Below are positions 1 to 6,172 of a DNA stretch of 6,230 bases, in pieces. The stretch is from an uncultured Clostridia bacterium (GTDB taxonomy: Bacteria; Bacillota; Clostridia; TANB77; CAG-508). Location of the stretch: contig CALXVF010000073.1 of NCBI GenBank assembly GCA_944391895.1, positions 1 through 6,230 of the forward strand. Reading direction: 5' to 3'. A model generated the notes under the pieces. That model did not search any database and was not told the origin of the DNA. It was given only the letters and a program-made list of their open reading frames with translations. Within the stretch, counting starts at the first letter, position 1; each line of letters starts with the position of its first letter. Both the position numbers and the translations under genes were made by a program.

Positions 1-1470
1 TTTTGGTTTATTTAGGTCACAATAAAATTCAACGCCATCTTCAAAATTTCTTACTCCGTACTTATTATTGTAATTATTCATAATGGCTTTAACTAAAGCT
101 AAACCTATACCTGTTCCACCTTGATTTCTATTTCTTGAAGAATCCACTTTGTAGAATCTTCCCCAAATTTTCTTTATATATTCTTCCGGAATTTTTTCAC
201 CAGTGTTATATACAAAAAGTCTTATTTTATTTTCATCTGTTTCTTCTGTTCTAATAATTATTTTCTTATTGCCATTTTTTTCATCTGCATGTTTTATAGC
301 GTTTGTTAAATAATTATTTACTACTTGTTCAATGTATTCTTGGTCTGCACAAATCATTACTTTTTTGCTATCATCAAATTCCACATTGATATTTCTTTCT
401 TTAATAACAACAGTTTGTCTTCTTAGTTCTTCTTTTATAAGTTCTGTTAAATCAAAATTTGTATCATTGAATTTTCTTTCTTGATATTCAAGTTTCATAA
501 GTTCTAGCAGTCTTTTTACCATTTCATCCATCTTATTAGATTCATCCAATATTACTTCTGCATAGAATTTTCTTGATTCTTCATCTGAATTAACATTTTC
601 TATTAGACCTTCAGCATATCCTTGAATTAAGGCAATTGGTGTTTTTAATTCATGTGATACATCTGATATAAACTGTCTTCTCATCTCATCTATCTTTGAC
701 TTTTCTTCTATATCCTGTTCTAGTTCAGTGTTATTTTGTCTTAATTGTTTTATTGTAACTTCTAGCTTATCTGACATTTCATTGATATTTCTTCCTAGCA
801 TATTTATTTCATCTTCTGTATCGGAAATTCTATATCTGCTACTAAAGTCTAGATTTGCCATTTTTTTAGTTATTTTATTTAATTGCAAAATAGGCTTTGT
901 AAATTTATTAGCAATTACTGATGCGATAACCGCTGCAATAACTATCATCAAAATTCCTATTATAATTAATAAATTATTAGATATTTTTACAGTTTCTTTT
1001 ATTGGCTGTACTTGTATTTTTATGTATGTAGTATATCCATTATCTAAATTTGCTGATAAAAGTAAGTATTTATTACTTCTATTTTCTTCAACAGATTGAA
1101 GAGTTATATTTTCTTTGGTATATATAACTCTAGACCTTAAATTATAATTCAAAGCATTTATGCTATTTATCATTTCTAGATTAGTACAATATACAACTTC
1201 ATATGTTTCATCTAATATGATTATATCTATATTGTTTTTTCTTTCTTGTTCTTCTAGCCTTTGATTGATATCATACTGTATAATTCCATTATAATAGTCA
1301 TTAATATCGTCACAAAGTTCTGCTGCATTTGAAGTTTTTGTATATAGATAAAAACTTTCTAATACTACATTATTTACAATTATCAGGCATACAATTATTA
1401 AGAAAACTGATACACAAAGTGTTGCAAATAATCTAAATCTTACCGATTTAAAGCTTTCTAATATCTTCAT
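1..1470 (-). CDS. Two-component sensor histidine kinase (HAMP, HisKA, HATPase), 3' end cut by window edge
   Basis: Membrane sensor kinase that should autophosphorylate on a histidine and pass the phosphate to the regulator encoded just upstream. The frame is open for 490 codons to the window edge. A short basic N-terminus is followed by TM1 (about residues 12-34), an extracytoplasmic sensor region (about 35-163), TM2 (about 164-187), HAMP (about 188-240), a DHp helix with the H-box VSHELKTP (phospho-acceptor His273), and an ATPase domain with N-box EQVVNNYLTNAIKHA (Asn390), a G1 box reading NTG at 422-424, a FYKVD motif and G2 GGTGIGLAL (451-459). The last residues seen, GVEFYCDLNKPK, resemble the terminal strand of such kinases, so only a few residues should be missing. 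The start ATG (1468-1470) overlaps the regulator's TAA by one base, with GAGGT at 1477-1481. VanS/ResE-like in general form; the sensor region is not recognisable and the stimulus is unknown. Confidence 0.93.
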   Translation of the reverse strand, partial: MKILESFKSVRFRLFATLCVSVFLIIVCLIIVNNVVLESFYLYTKTSNAAELCDDINDYYNGIIQYDINQRLEEQERKNNIDIIILDETYEVVYCTNLEMINSINALNYNLRSRVIYTKENITLQSVEENRSNKYLLLSANLDNGYTTYIKIQVQPIKETVKISNNLLIIIGILMIVIAAVIASVIANKFTKPILQLNKITKKMANLDFSSRYRISDTEDEINMLGRNINEMSDKLEVTIKQLRQNNTELEQDIEEKSKIDEMRRQFISDVSHELKTPIALIQGYAEGLIENVNSDEESRKFYAEVILDESNKMDEMVKRLLELMKLEYQERKFNDTNFDLTELIKEELRRQTVVIKERNINVEFDDSKKVMICADQEYIEQVVNNYLTNAIKHADEKNGNKKIIIRTEETDENKIRLFVYNTGEKIPEEYIKKIWGRFYKVDSSRNRNQGGTGIGLALVKAIMNNYNNKYGVRNFEDGVEFYCDLNKPK

Positions 1471-2147
1471 TATTTTACCTCAAATTTATATCCTACACCT
1501 CTTATGGTTTTTATATATTTTCCTTTTTTTCCTAATTTATGTCTTATTTTTTTTATATGACTATCTATTGTTCTTGAATCTCCATAATAATCATAATTCC
1601 AAACATTATTTAGAATTTTATCTCTTGATAATGCAACATTTTCATTATCTAATAAGTATTTTAATAACTCATATTCTCTTAAGCTTAATTCAATGCTCTT
1701 TCCATCCACTGATATAGTTCTTCCATCAACATCTATTTCTATTCCATCATAGTCTTTCTTTTCTTTTTGCTTTTCAGTTGTTCTATTTAAAATAGCTTTT
1801 ACTCTAGCAATTAAAACTTTTGGACTAAATGGTTTTGATATGTATTCATCAACACCTAATTCAAATCCAAATAATTCGTCTTGTTCTTCTCCTCTTGCTG
1901 TAAGCATTATAACTGGAACTTTTGATTCTTGTCTTATTTGTCTTAAAACAGACCAACCATCTAATTTAGGCATCATAACATCTAATAATATTAGATTTAT
2001 TTTCTCCTTATTTTCTTCAAATATTTTTAATGCTACTTCTCCATCTTCTGCCTCTAATACCTCAAAATTTTCTTTCACTAAGAAGTCTTTTACCAATTTT
2101 CTCATTCTATATTCATCATCTACCATTAAAACTGTAATATCTTCCAT
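1470..2147 (-). CDS. OmpR/PhoB-family response regulator
   Basis: DNA-binding response regulator of 225 residues, the usual length for the family. The receiver domain (about 3-118) has the acidic pair Asp10/Asp11, phospho-acceptor Asp56 in LLDVMMPKLDG, Thr83 in MLTARGEE and Lys105 in ISKPFSP. The winged-helix output domain (about 127-223) carries the family hallmarks ELSLREYELLKYLL, SRDKILNNVW, the DSRTIDSHIKKIRHKL recognition-helix region and the closing IRGVGYKFE. It is the first gene of the pair; its stop codon is fused to the kinase start (TAATG), so the two are probably translationally coupled and made in fixed ratio. The ribosome site is modest (AAAGG about 12 bp before the ATG). Target genes are unknown; autoregulation and control of the adjacent channel gene are possible but not shown by the sequence. 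Confidence 0.95.
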   Translation of the reverse strand: MEDITVLMVDDEYRMRKLVKDFLVKENFEVLEAEDGEVALKIFEENKEKINLILLDVMMPKLDGWSVLRQIRQESKVPVIMLTARGEEQDELFGFELGVDEYISKPFSPKVLIARVKAILNRTTEKQKEKKDYDGIEIDVDGRTISVDGKSIELSLREYELLKYLLDNENVALSRDKILNNVWNYDYYGDSRTIDSHIKKIRHKLGKKGKYIKTIRGVGYKFEVK

Positions 2148-2175
2148 ATATCAACTTACCTTTCTTAAAACTTCT

Positions 2176-2203
2176 TATATATTTTATCACTATATTATGT
2201 CTA
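2176..2203 (-). promoter_or_regulatory. Candidate promoter of the two-component operon
   Basis: On the minus strand TAGACA (2198-2203) and TATATA (2176-2181) are separated by 16 bp, with the regulator ATG about 30 bp further on. The -35 matches TTGACA at five of six positions, but the surrounding DNA is so AT-rich that -10-like hexamers arise by chance. No hairpin plus T-run separates the channel gene from this site, so read-through from the channel gene is an alternative source of transcript. Confidence 0.35.
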
Positions 2204-2212
2204 TTTTGTGAA

Positions 2213-3352
2213 TTATTTATTGGCTTTTGTTACTTTTGAATGTTTTTTAGCTGATATTTCTCTAATTTTTTCTTTTCTTTCTGGCGTTTCTTCTATTCCT
2301 TTAATATACACATTTTGTCCTGGATAAGCTAATTTCACTCCTTGTGTTTCTAGTATATTTAATATAGTTAGGTTAAGTTTATTACAGAATTTTTGGTATT
2401 CTGCATAATCCACTATATGAGTTTCTAGATAAATGTTAATATTAATTCCGTCTGTTTGTATTGTATTAAAATATACACTAACTGATTCATTTATAACGTC
2501 TTTGTTATATCTTAATATGAATTTAATTCTATTCATTACTTTTTCAACAGTTACTTCTTCTGTTTCTAGTGGTAGTTTTAAATTTGTTTTATATATTCTT
2601 TTTTGAATGACACTCCAATTTATTATATTTTGTGTACTTATGCTTGAATTTTGTATTGTAATTATTGTATCATCAACTGCTTTTATTTTTGTACTTCTAA
2701 ATGATATTTCTTGGACAGAACCAGATATTGTTGTGGTTCCTGTTCCTATCTCAACCCAGTCTCCAATAGCAAATGGTTTATCCCAGAATATTGCAAGTCC
2801 TGAAAACAGGTCTCTTACTGCATCTTGTGCTGCTAATGCTATAATAGCTGTACTTAATCCTAAACCTGTAAGTACTACTCCTAAGTCATATCCAAATTCT
2901 TTAAGTGATAAATATCCTACAAAAATATATATTATTATTTTTATAATTTTATTTACTATATTTACAACTGGATCATTTGCTTTATCTCTAAGTTTTGATT
3001 TAAAGATTTTTCCTTTACTAAATAAATCTACTATTGCTTTTGCTATAATCCACAAAATTACAACTCTATATACTTTGTTTATAAAATCTTGTATTTCTGT
3101 ATTAAAATTTAAAATTTGAGTCGCTAAATAGATTCCACTAACATAAAAGAAACTTTTAAATGTTGTATATATTACACTGTCCTTTAACTCTACTTTCTTT
3201 TTCTTCCAATTAAATATTTTGGCTATTAGTAAACTTAAAAGTGGACTTATGATTACAGAAAAAATTGCTACAACTATTGCTATAATTATATCAAGGATTT
3301 GTGTAATCTCTATACTTTGTATCCAGGTTACCAATTCATCTATTTTATTCAT
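2213..3352 (-). CDS. MscS-family small-conductance mechanosensitive ion channel
   Basis: Inner-membrane channel expected to open under membrane tension and release solutes during hypo-osmotic shock. With the start chosen here it has 379 residues. Predicted membrane segments lie at about 18-47, 63-83, 93-112 and 132-155, followed by the pore-lining helix at about 157-180 (GLGLSTAIIALAAQDAVRDL) and the signature FSGLAIFWDKPFAIGDWVEI that enters the beta domain of the cytoplasmic vestibule. A mixed alpha/beta region follows (about 255-350), then a highly charged lysine-rich tail (about 354-379). The ATG at 3350-3352 was chosen because TGGAGGAA sits 7 bp before it. The frame stays open for 64 more codons upstream, but those run through a structured repeat and give no MscS-like sequence. 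It has extra N-terminal helices compared with the three of E. coli MscS, as in many larger family members. The family is clear; the exact subtype is not. Confidence 0.93.
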   Translation of the reverse strand: MNKIDELVTWIQSIEITQILDIIIAIVVAIFSVIISPLLSLLIAKIFNWKKKKVELKDSVIYTTFKSFFYVSGIYLATQILNFNTEIQDFINKVYRVVILWIIAKAIVDLFSKGKIFKSKLRDKANDPVVNIVNKIIKIIIYIFVGYLSLKEFGYDLGVVLTGLGLSTAIIALAAQDAVRDLFSGLAIFWDKPFAIGDWVEIGTGTTTISGSVQEISFRSTKIKAVDDTIITIQNSSISTQNIINWSVIQKRIYKTNLKLPLETEEVTVEKVMNRIKFILRYNKDVINESVSVYFNTIQTDGININIYLETHIVDYAEYQKFCNKLNLTILNILETQGVKLAYPGQNVYIKGIEETPERKEKIREISAKKHSKVTKANK

Positions 3353-3357
3353 TAATA

Positions 3358-3365
3358 TTCCTCCA
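3358..3365 (-). promoter_or_regulatory. Ribosome binding site that decides the MscS start
   Basis: TGGAGGAA on the minus strand ends 5 bp before the ATG at 3352 (7 bp counting from GGAGG), a near-consensus Shine-Dalgarno. The upstream in-frame ATG at 3544 has no comparable site, which argues for the 379-residue product. Confidence 0.85.
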
Positions 3366-3387
3366 ATTGTTCGCAAATATTGTAATA

Positions 3388-3534
3388 TTTTTGTTTTATA
3401 TTTAAAATTTCGCAGTTCCGCGTGAGCGTTCAAACGAGCTAAAGGGACTTTAGCGAAGTGCGTTTGGAGCTGGCAAATTCGTAGAATTTGAGCAGCGACC
3501 GCAAGGAACAAGAATTTAAATATACAACAAAAAA
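3388..3534. repeat. 147-bp inverted-repeat element with GC-rich core forming a three-way junction
   Basis: The outer arms 3388-3406 and 3515-3533 are inverted repeats matching at 18 of 19 positions, built of A/T-rich DNA. Inside them GTTCC (3415-3419) pairs with GGAAC (3505-3509) and GCG (3420-3422) with CGC (3500-3502), leaving an AA bulge. Two further hairpins lie side by side within this stem: 3429-3436 with 3461-3468 (8 pairs, one a G-T wobble), enclosing GCTAAAG-GGA-CTTTAGC (3438-3454), and GCTG (3469-3472) with CAGC (3493-3496), enclosing CAAATTC-GTA-GAATTTG (3474-3490). The core 3411-3509 is 52 of 99 G+C by hand count, far above the surrounding DNA. The shape fits a small non-autonomous mobile or REP-like element, or a structured leader RNA; neither can be proved from one copy. 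Class unknown to me. Confidence 0.75.
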
Positions 3535-3620
3535 TAATTAACAATAATTTGTGAATAGTATTGATTAATTTGTATTATATAATATTTTTTTAAATTTTTC
3601 ATCTATTTTTATAAAATTAA

Positions 3621-3640
3621 TGTTATAATATTTTCAGGTG
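3621..3640 (+). promoter_or_regulatory. Candidate extended -10 and ribosome site of the amylase gene
   Basis: TGTTATAAT at 3621-3629 is an extended -10 (TG, one base, TATAAT) without a recognisable -35. Seven bases on, AGGTG at 3636-3640 is 5 bp before the ATG and is the likely ribosome site. If the promoter is used, transcription would begin at or very near the ribosome site, giving an extremely short leader. An alternative is TTGTGA (3549-3554) with TATTAT (3573-3578) at 18 bp spacing. The ribosome site is more secure than either promoter. Confidence 0.4.
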
Positions 3641-3645
3641 ATAAA

Positions 3646-5112
3646 ATGAAAGAAACAAATGATACAATGATGCAATATTTTGAATGGTATTTACCTAATA
3701 ATTGCATGCTTTGGAAAAATTTATCTAGCATGGGGCCTACACTTAAGAAATTGGGCATAAATTCTATATGGCTTCCTCCAGCTTGTAAGTCTTCTGGTGG
3801 AATAAATGATACTGGATATGGTGTTTATGATTTATATGATTTAGGTGAATTTAATCAAAAAGGAACTGTTAGAACTAAATATGGCACAAAAGATGAATAT
3901 ATTAATGCAATAAAATCTTTACAAAAGTCTGGAATAAAAGTATTAGCAGATATTGTTCTTAATCATAGATTTGGTGCTGATGAAAAACAAGAAATTATTG
4001 CATATAAAGTTAATCCTAGTAATAGAAATGAAGTTATTGGCACATATAGGACTATTGAAGCTTGGACCAAATTTAATTTTGAAGGCAGAAATAATGCTTA
4101 TTCAGATTTTAAATTGGATTGGTCTCATTTTAACGGTATAGATTATGATGATAAGCAAAAGGAAAATGGAATTTTTAGATTTTATGGTAAGCATTGGAGT
4201 AATGATGTTGACAAAGAACTTGGCAATTACGATTATTTAATGGGCTGTGATGTTGATTTTAATAACTTAGATGTTGTAAATGATTTAAGTTTATGGGGGA
4301 AGTGGTTTTTAGGACAAACTAATGTTGACGGTTTTAGGTTAGATGCCATTAAGCATATTCGTTCATCTTTTTATAAAAGATGGTTACATGATTTAAAAGA
4401 AGAAACTAAAAAAGATTTATTTACTGTCGGTGAATATTTTAGTTGTAATGTTAATGCTTTAATTGATTATTTATCTGCTAATGATGAGATAGATTCTTTA
4501 TTTGATGTGCCTTTGCATGACCATTTCAAAATAGCTTCAGAAAGCTTTGGGCATTATGATATGAGGCAAATATTTGAGGACACTTTAGTTGATAGAAGAC
4601 CGTCTAAAGCTGTTACTTTTGTTGATAATCATGATACTGAACCAGGTCAGAGCTTAGAGTCTTGGGTAAAAGATTGGTTTAAGCCTTTAGCATACGCCAT
4701 GATTTTATTACGAGAAAATGGTACTCCATGCATTTTTTATGGGGATTATTATGGTATTCCAGAAAAGAACTTCCCTCCTATGAAGGAATTTTTGGATGTT
4801 TTACTTTTAGCTAGAAAGTATTTAGCTTATGGTACTCAAAGAGATTATTTAGATAATGAAAACATTATTGGATGGGTACGTGAAGGAGATTATTACCATC
4901 AAGATTCTGGTATGGCAGTTATTTTAAGTGACGGAAATGGTGGTTGCAAAGCTATGAATGTTGGCAAAAATTTAGCTAATTCAATTTTATATGATTGCAC
5001 AGGAAATATAAAGGAAACAGTATATGTTGATAACGAAGGTAATGGTATCTTCTATGTTAATGGTGGTAGTGTTTCTGTATGGATAAAAAAGGATAATATG
5101 TATAATTTATAG
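3646..5112 (+). CDS. amyA: Cytoplasmic alpha-amylase, glycoside hydrolase family 13 (Bacillus-type, subfamily 5-like)
   Basis: Endo-acting enzyme that cuts alpha-1,4-glucosidic bonds in starch, glycogen or maltodextrin. The 488 residues form a (beta/alpha)8 barrel with an inserted B domain and a C-terminal beta domain (about 395-485). Conserved regions are plain: DIVLNH (102-107), DGFRLDAIKH with nucleophile Asp233, FTVGEYF with acid/base Glu263, and FVDNHD with transition-state stabiliser Asp330. Asn106, Asp202 and His237 sit where the B. licheniformis enzyme binds its conserved calcium, with a constant offset of two residues. The opening TMMQYFEWYLPN and the motif NHDTEPGQSLESWV are typical of this group. 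There is no signal peptide: the protein begins directly with the barrel, so it should act in the cytoplasm on stored glycogen or imported dextrin, like E. coli AmyA. AGGTG lies 5 bp before the start. It is a single gene, divergent from the channel gene and convergent with trmB. The symbol reflects family and location, not proven orthology. Confidence 0.96.
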   Translation: MKETNDTMMQYFEWYLPNNCMLWKNLSSMGPTLKKLGINSIWLPPACKSSGGINDTGYGVYDLYDLGEFNQKGTVRTKYGTKDEYINAIKSLQKSGIKVLADIVLNHRFGADEKQEIIAYKVNPSNRNEVIGTYRTIEAWTKFNFEGRNNAYSDFKLDWSHFNGIDYDDKQKENGIFRFYGKHWSNDVDKELGNYDYLMGCDVDFNNLDVVNDLSLWGKWFLGQTNVDGFRLDAIKHIRSSFYKRWLHDLKEETKKDLFTVGEYFSCNVNALIDYLSANDEIDSLFDVPLHDHFKIASESFGHYDMRQIFEDTLVDRRPSKAVTFVDNHDTEPGQSLESWVKDWFKPLAYAMILLRENGTPCIFYGDYYGIPEKNFPPMKEFLDVLLLARKYLAYGTQRDYLDNENIIGWVREGDYYHQDSGMAVILSDGNGGCKAMNVGKNLANSILYDCTGNIKETVYVDNEGNGIFYVNGGSVSVWIKKDNMYNL

Positions 5113-5115
5113 GTT

Positions 5116-5829
5116 TTAAATAAAGGCAATTAGTGCCTTTATTTTTATACCTTCTTCTTTAAACATTTTTTCATGTTCTGTTTCTATATTTTCTTCACCA
5201 TTCCAAAAGTCTTTTTCATTACTTAAATCATAAGTTTTCTTTAATATTTTATATCCGCTTCTTTCAAAGTACCCTAAAGAATCTGAAAATAAATTATCAT
5301 CATCAGTTTTGAAAAATATTTCTCCACCTTTTTGTAAAAAGTTTTTATATTGTTCTAATTGTCTTTCATGTGTTAATCTTTTTTTATGATGTTTTCCTCT
5401 TGGCCATGGATTACAAAAGTTTATGTATATTCTTTGTATGTTATCTTCTTTTCCAAAGATATCGTTTATTAAAGAAATATCATAACGTGTTAGTTTTACA
5501 TTTTTAATGGCTTTTTGCTTTTCTATTTCATTTTCAATATCTTCTTTTTCTAAAGTAGTTCTAATTCCATATTCTAATTCAAGATTTCTTTTTGCTAATC
5601 CTAACATAGCATCTACCAAGTCTATAGCAATATAATTTACATTTTTATCTTTATTAGTTTTTGAAAGTTTTGATATGAAGCTTCCTTTACCACATCCTAG
5701 TTCTACATGTATTGGTGCCTGTTTTTCAAACACATTTTTCCACTTATTTTTATACTCTTGTGGATTATCTATATATATTGGACTTGTTTCTAGTTCTTCT
5801 CTTGCCCATGGTTTAAATCGTATTCTCAT
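5116..5829 (-). CDS. trmB: tRNA (guanine-N7-)-methyltransferase
   Basis: SAM-dependent enzyme that methylates N7 of guanosine 46 in the variable loop of tRNAs; cytoplasmic, normally monomeric or dimeric without a partner subunit in bacteria. The 237 residues are close to the usual bacterial length, with a short Firmicute-type N-terminus. The Rossmann SAM site is HVELGCGKGSFI (41-52) with the acidic end of strand 2 at IAIDL (68-71). The family signature follows: INFCNPWPRGKHHKKRLTH (136-154), GGEIFFKTDDDNLF (168-181), and a C-terminal TEHE (217-220) where family members usually carry TEYE. The catalytic-loop position that is Asp in many members (DPW) is Asn140 here. The start is secured by AAGGAGA ending 4 bp before the ATG and by a strong promoter. 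It is the only gene of its transcript in view, converging on the amylase gene with 3 bp between stop codons. Confidence 0.96.
   Translation of the reverse strand: MRIRFKPWAREELETSPIYIDNPQEYKNKWKNVFEKQAPIHVELGCGKGSFISKLSKTNKDKNVNYIAIDLVDAMLGLAKRNLELEYGIRTTLEKEDIENEIEKQKAIKNVKLTRYDISLINDIFGKEDNIQRIYINFCNPWPRGKHHKKRLTHERQLEQYKNFLQKGGEIFFKTDDDNLFSDSLGYFERSGYKILKKTYDLSNEKDFWNGEENIETEHEKMFKEEGIKIKALIAFI
5118..5148 (+). terminator. Intrinsic terminator of the amylase gene, lying within the trmB 3' end
   Basis: AAATAAAGGCA (5118-5128), loop ATTAG, and TGCCTTTATTT (5134-5144) form a perfect 11-bp stem followed by TTAT, so the 3' arm and tail are T-rich. The stem starts 6 bp after the amylase stop codon. 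All of it lies inside the last codons and stop codon of trmB on the opposite strand. On the minus strand the hairpin is followed by AAAACC and not by a T-run, so it should work mainly for the amylase transcript, with at most weak action on trmB. Confidence 0.75.
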
Positions 5830-5854
5830 AATTTCTCCTTGTTTTTTTGTATAT

Positions 5855-5884
5855 ATTATATGGAGTAATACTTTGTTTTGTCAA
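5855..5884 (-). promoter_or_regulatory. Strong sigma-A promoter of trmB
   Basis: Minus-strand TTGACA (5879-5884) and TATAAT (5855-5860) are both perfect consensus hexamers, separated by 18 bp. Transcription should begin near 5848, giving a leader of about 19 bases that contains little besides the ribosome site AAGGAGA (5834-5840). There is no room for an attenuator or riboswitch, so constitutive expression is expected. The site sits in the 91-bp gap after the SSB-like gene, so trmB has its own promoter even if some transcription reads through from upstream. Confidence 0.8.
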
Positions 5885-5920
5885 CGTTTTTCGTAAAATA
5901 CTATTTTTGTATATTGTCTT

Positions 5921-6172
5921 TTAATAGCTCATATTTTCAAAACTTAATAATATAATTTTCATTTCTGTGTTTAAAAAGCCTTCTATAAATATTATTTTAT
6001 CTTTCTTTAATTTTCTATAACATTTATCTGCAACTTTATCATATGCTAATAATTCTATTTTTGAATTATTATTTAATACTCCTCTTATTTTACACACTGC
6101 ATTTTTCTTATCTTTCGGTAAAAAGTTATATTTTATTTCTAGTATCTTTAATGTTATATACACTCTATTCAT
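5921..6172 (-). CDS. Small SSB/OB-fold-like protein of unknown role
   Basis: An 83-residue protein that I cannot assign to a named family with certainty. Its pattern resembles the OB fold of single-stranded-DNA-binding proteins: MNRVYITLKILEIKY at the start looks like the first strand of SSB, ELLAYDKVADKCYRKLKKD matches the layout of the SSB segment in which a strand leads into the helix before KKGD, and IIFIEGFLNTEM matches the following VEGRLQTR strand. It is shorter than typical SSB (about 110-180 residues) and lacks the glycine-rich linker and acidic C-terminal tip that recruits partner proteins. It is lysine-rich, which fits nucleic-acid binding. AAGGA lies 9 bp before the ATG, and an upstream frame overlaps the start by 8 bp, suggesting translational coupling. 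A minor SSB paralogue or an unrelated OB-fold protein are both possible. Confidence 0.65.
   Translation of the reverse strand: MNRVYITLKILEIKYNFLPKDKKNAVCKIRGVLNNNSKIELLAYDKVADKCYRKLKKDKIIFIEGFLNTEMKIILLSFENMSY

Larger units (their letters stand above)
3353..3645. other. Divergent intergenic region between the MscS gene and the amylase gene
   Basis: This 293-bp spacer holds no credible gene. From the channel side it contains the MscS ribosome site, the structured inverted-repeat element (3388-3534) and about 110 bp of very AT-rich DNA carrying candidate -10 boxes for both directions. Minus-strand TATAAT at 3574-3579 lacks a good -35; if used it would place the whole structured element in the MscS 5' leader. 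A second weak minus-strand pair, TTTAAA and TACAAT, lies across the left arm of the element near 3380-3406, so the element could instead supply promoter sequence. The sequence alone does not decide between these. Confidence 0.6.

Noticed and set aside
728..1099. Plus-strand 123-codon open frame opposite the sensor kinase
   Set aside because: It is antisense to a clearly conserved kinase, has no ribosome site and reads as a hydrophobic shadow of AT-rich coding DNA.
1840..2211. Plus-strand 123-codon open frame opposite the response regulator
   Set aside because: It is antisense to the receiver domain; its serine- and asparagine-rich content is what the reverse complement of such DNA gives.
2607..3119. 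Plus-strand 170-codon open frame opposite the MscS gene
   Set aside because: It overlaps the conserved pore and beta-domain region on the other strand and shows no family features of its own.
3415..3509. tRNA or tRNA-like gene, suggested by the size, the nested hairpins and a GTTCAAAC string at 3428-3435
   Set aside because: There is no 7-bp acceptor stem ending in a discriminator and CCA site, no 5-bp anticodon arm with a 7-base loop, and the GTTCAAAC bases are largely used in a longer stem.
3953..4141. Second plus-strand frame inside the amylase gene
   Set aside because: It is a frame-shifted shadow of a well-conserved GH13 catalytic region.
5675..5896. Plus-strand 73-codon open frame opposite the trmB start
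   Set aside because: It runs through the trmB promoter and the SAM-binding coding region, with no ribosome site or recognisable product.
5895..5908. AAAATACTATTTTT as a terminator after the SSB-like gene
   Set aside because: The stem is made only of A-T pairs, the loop would be very short and no T-run follows on the minus strand, so it would not terminate transcription convincingly.
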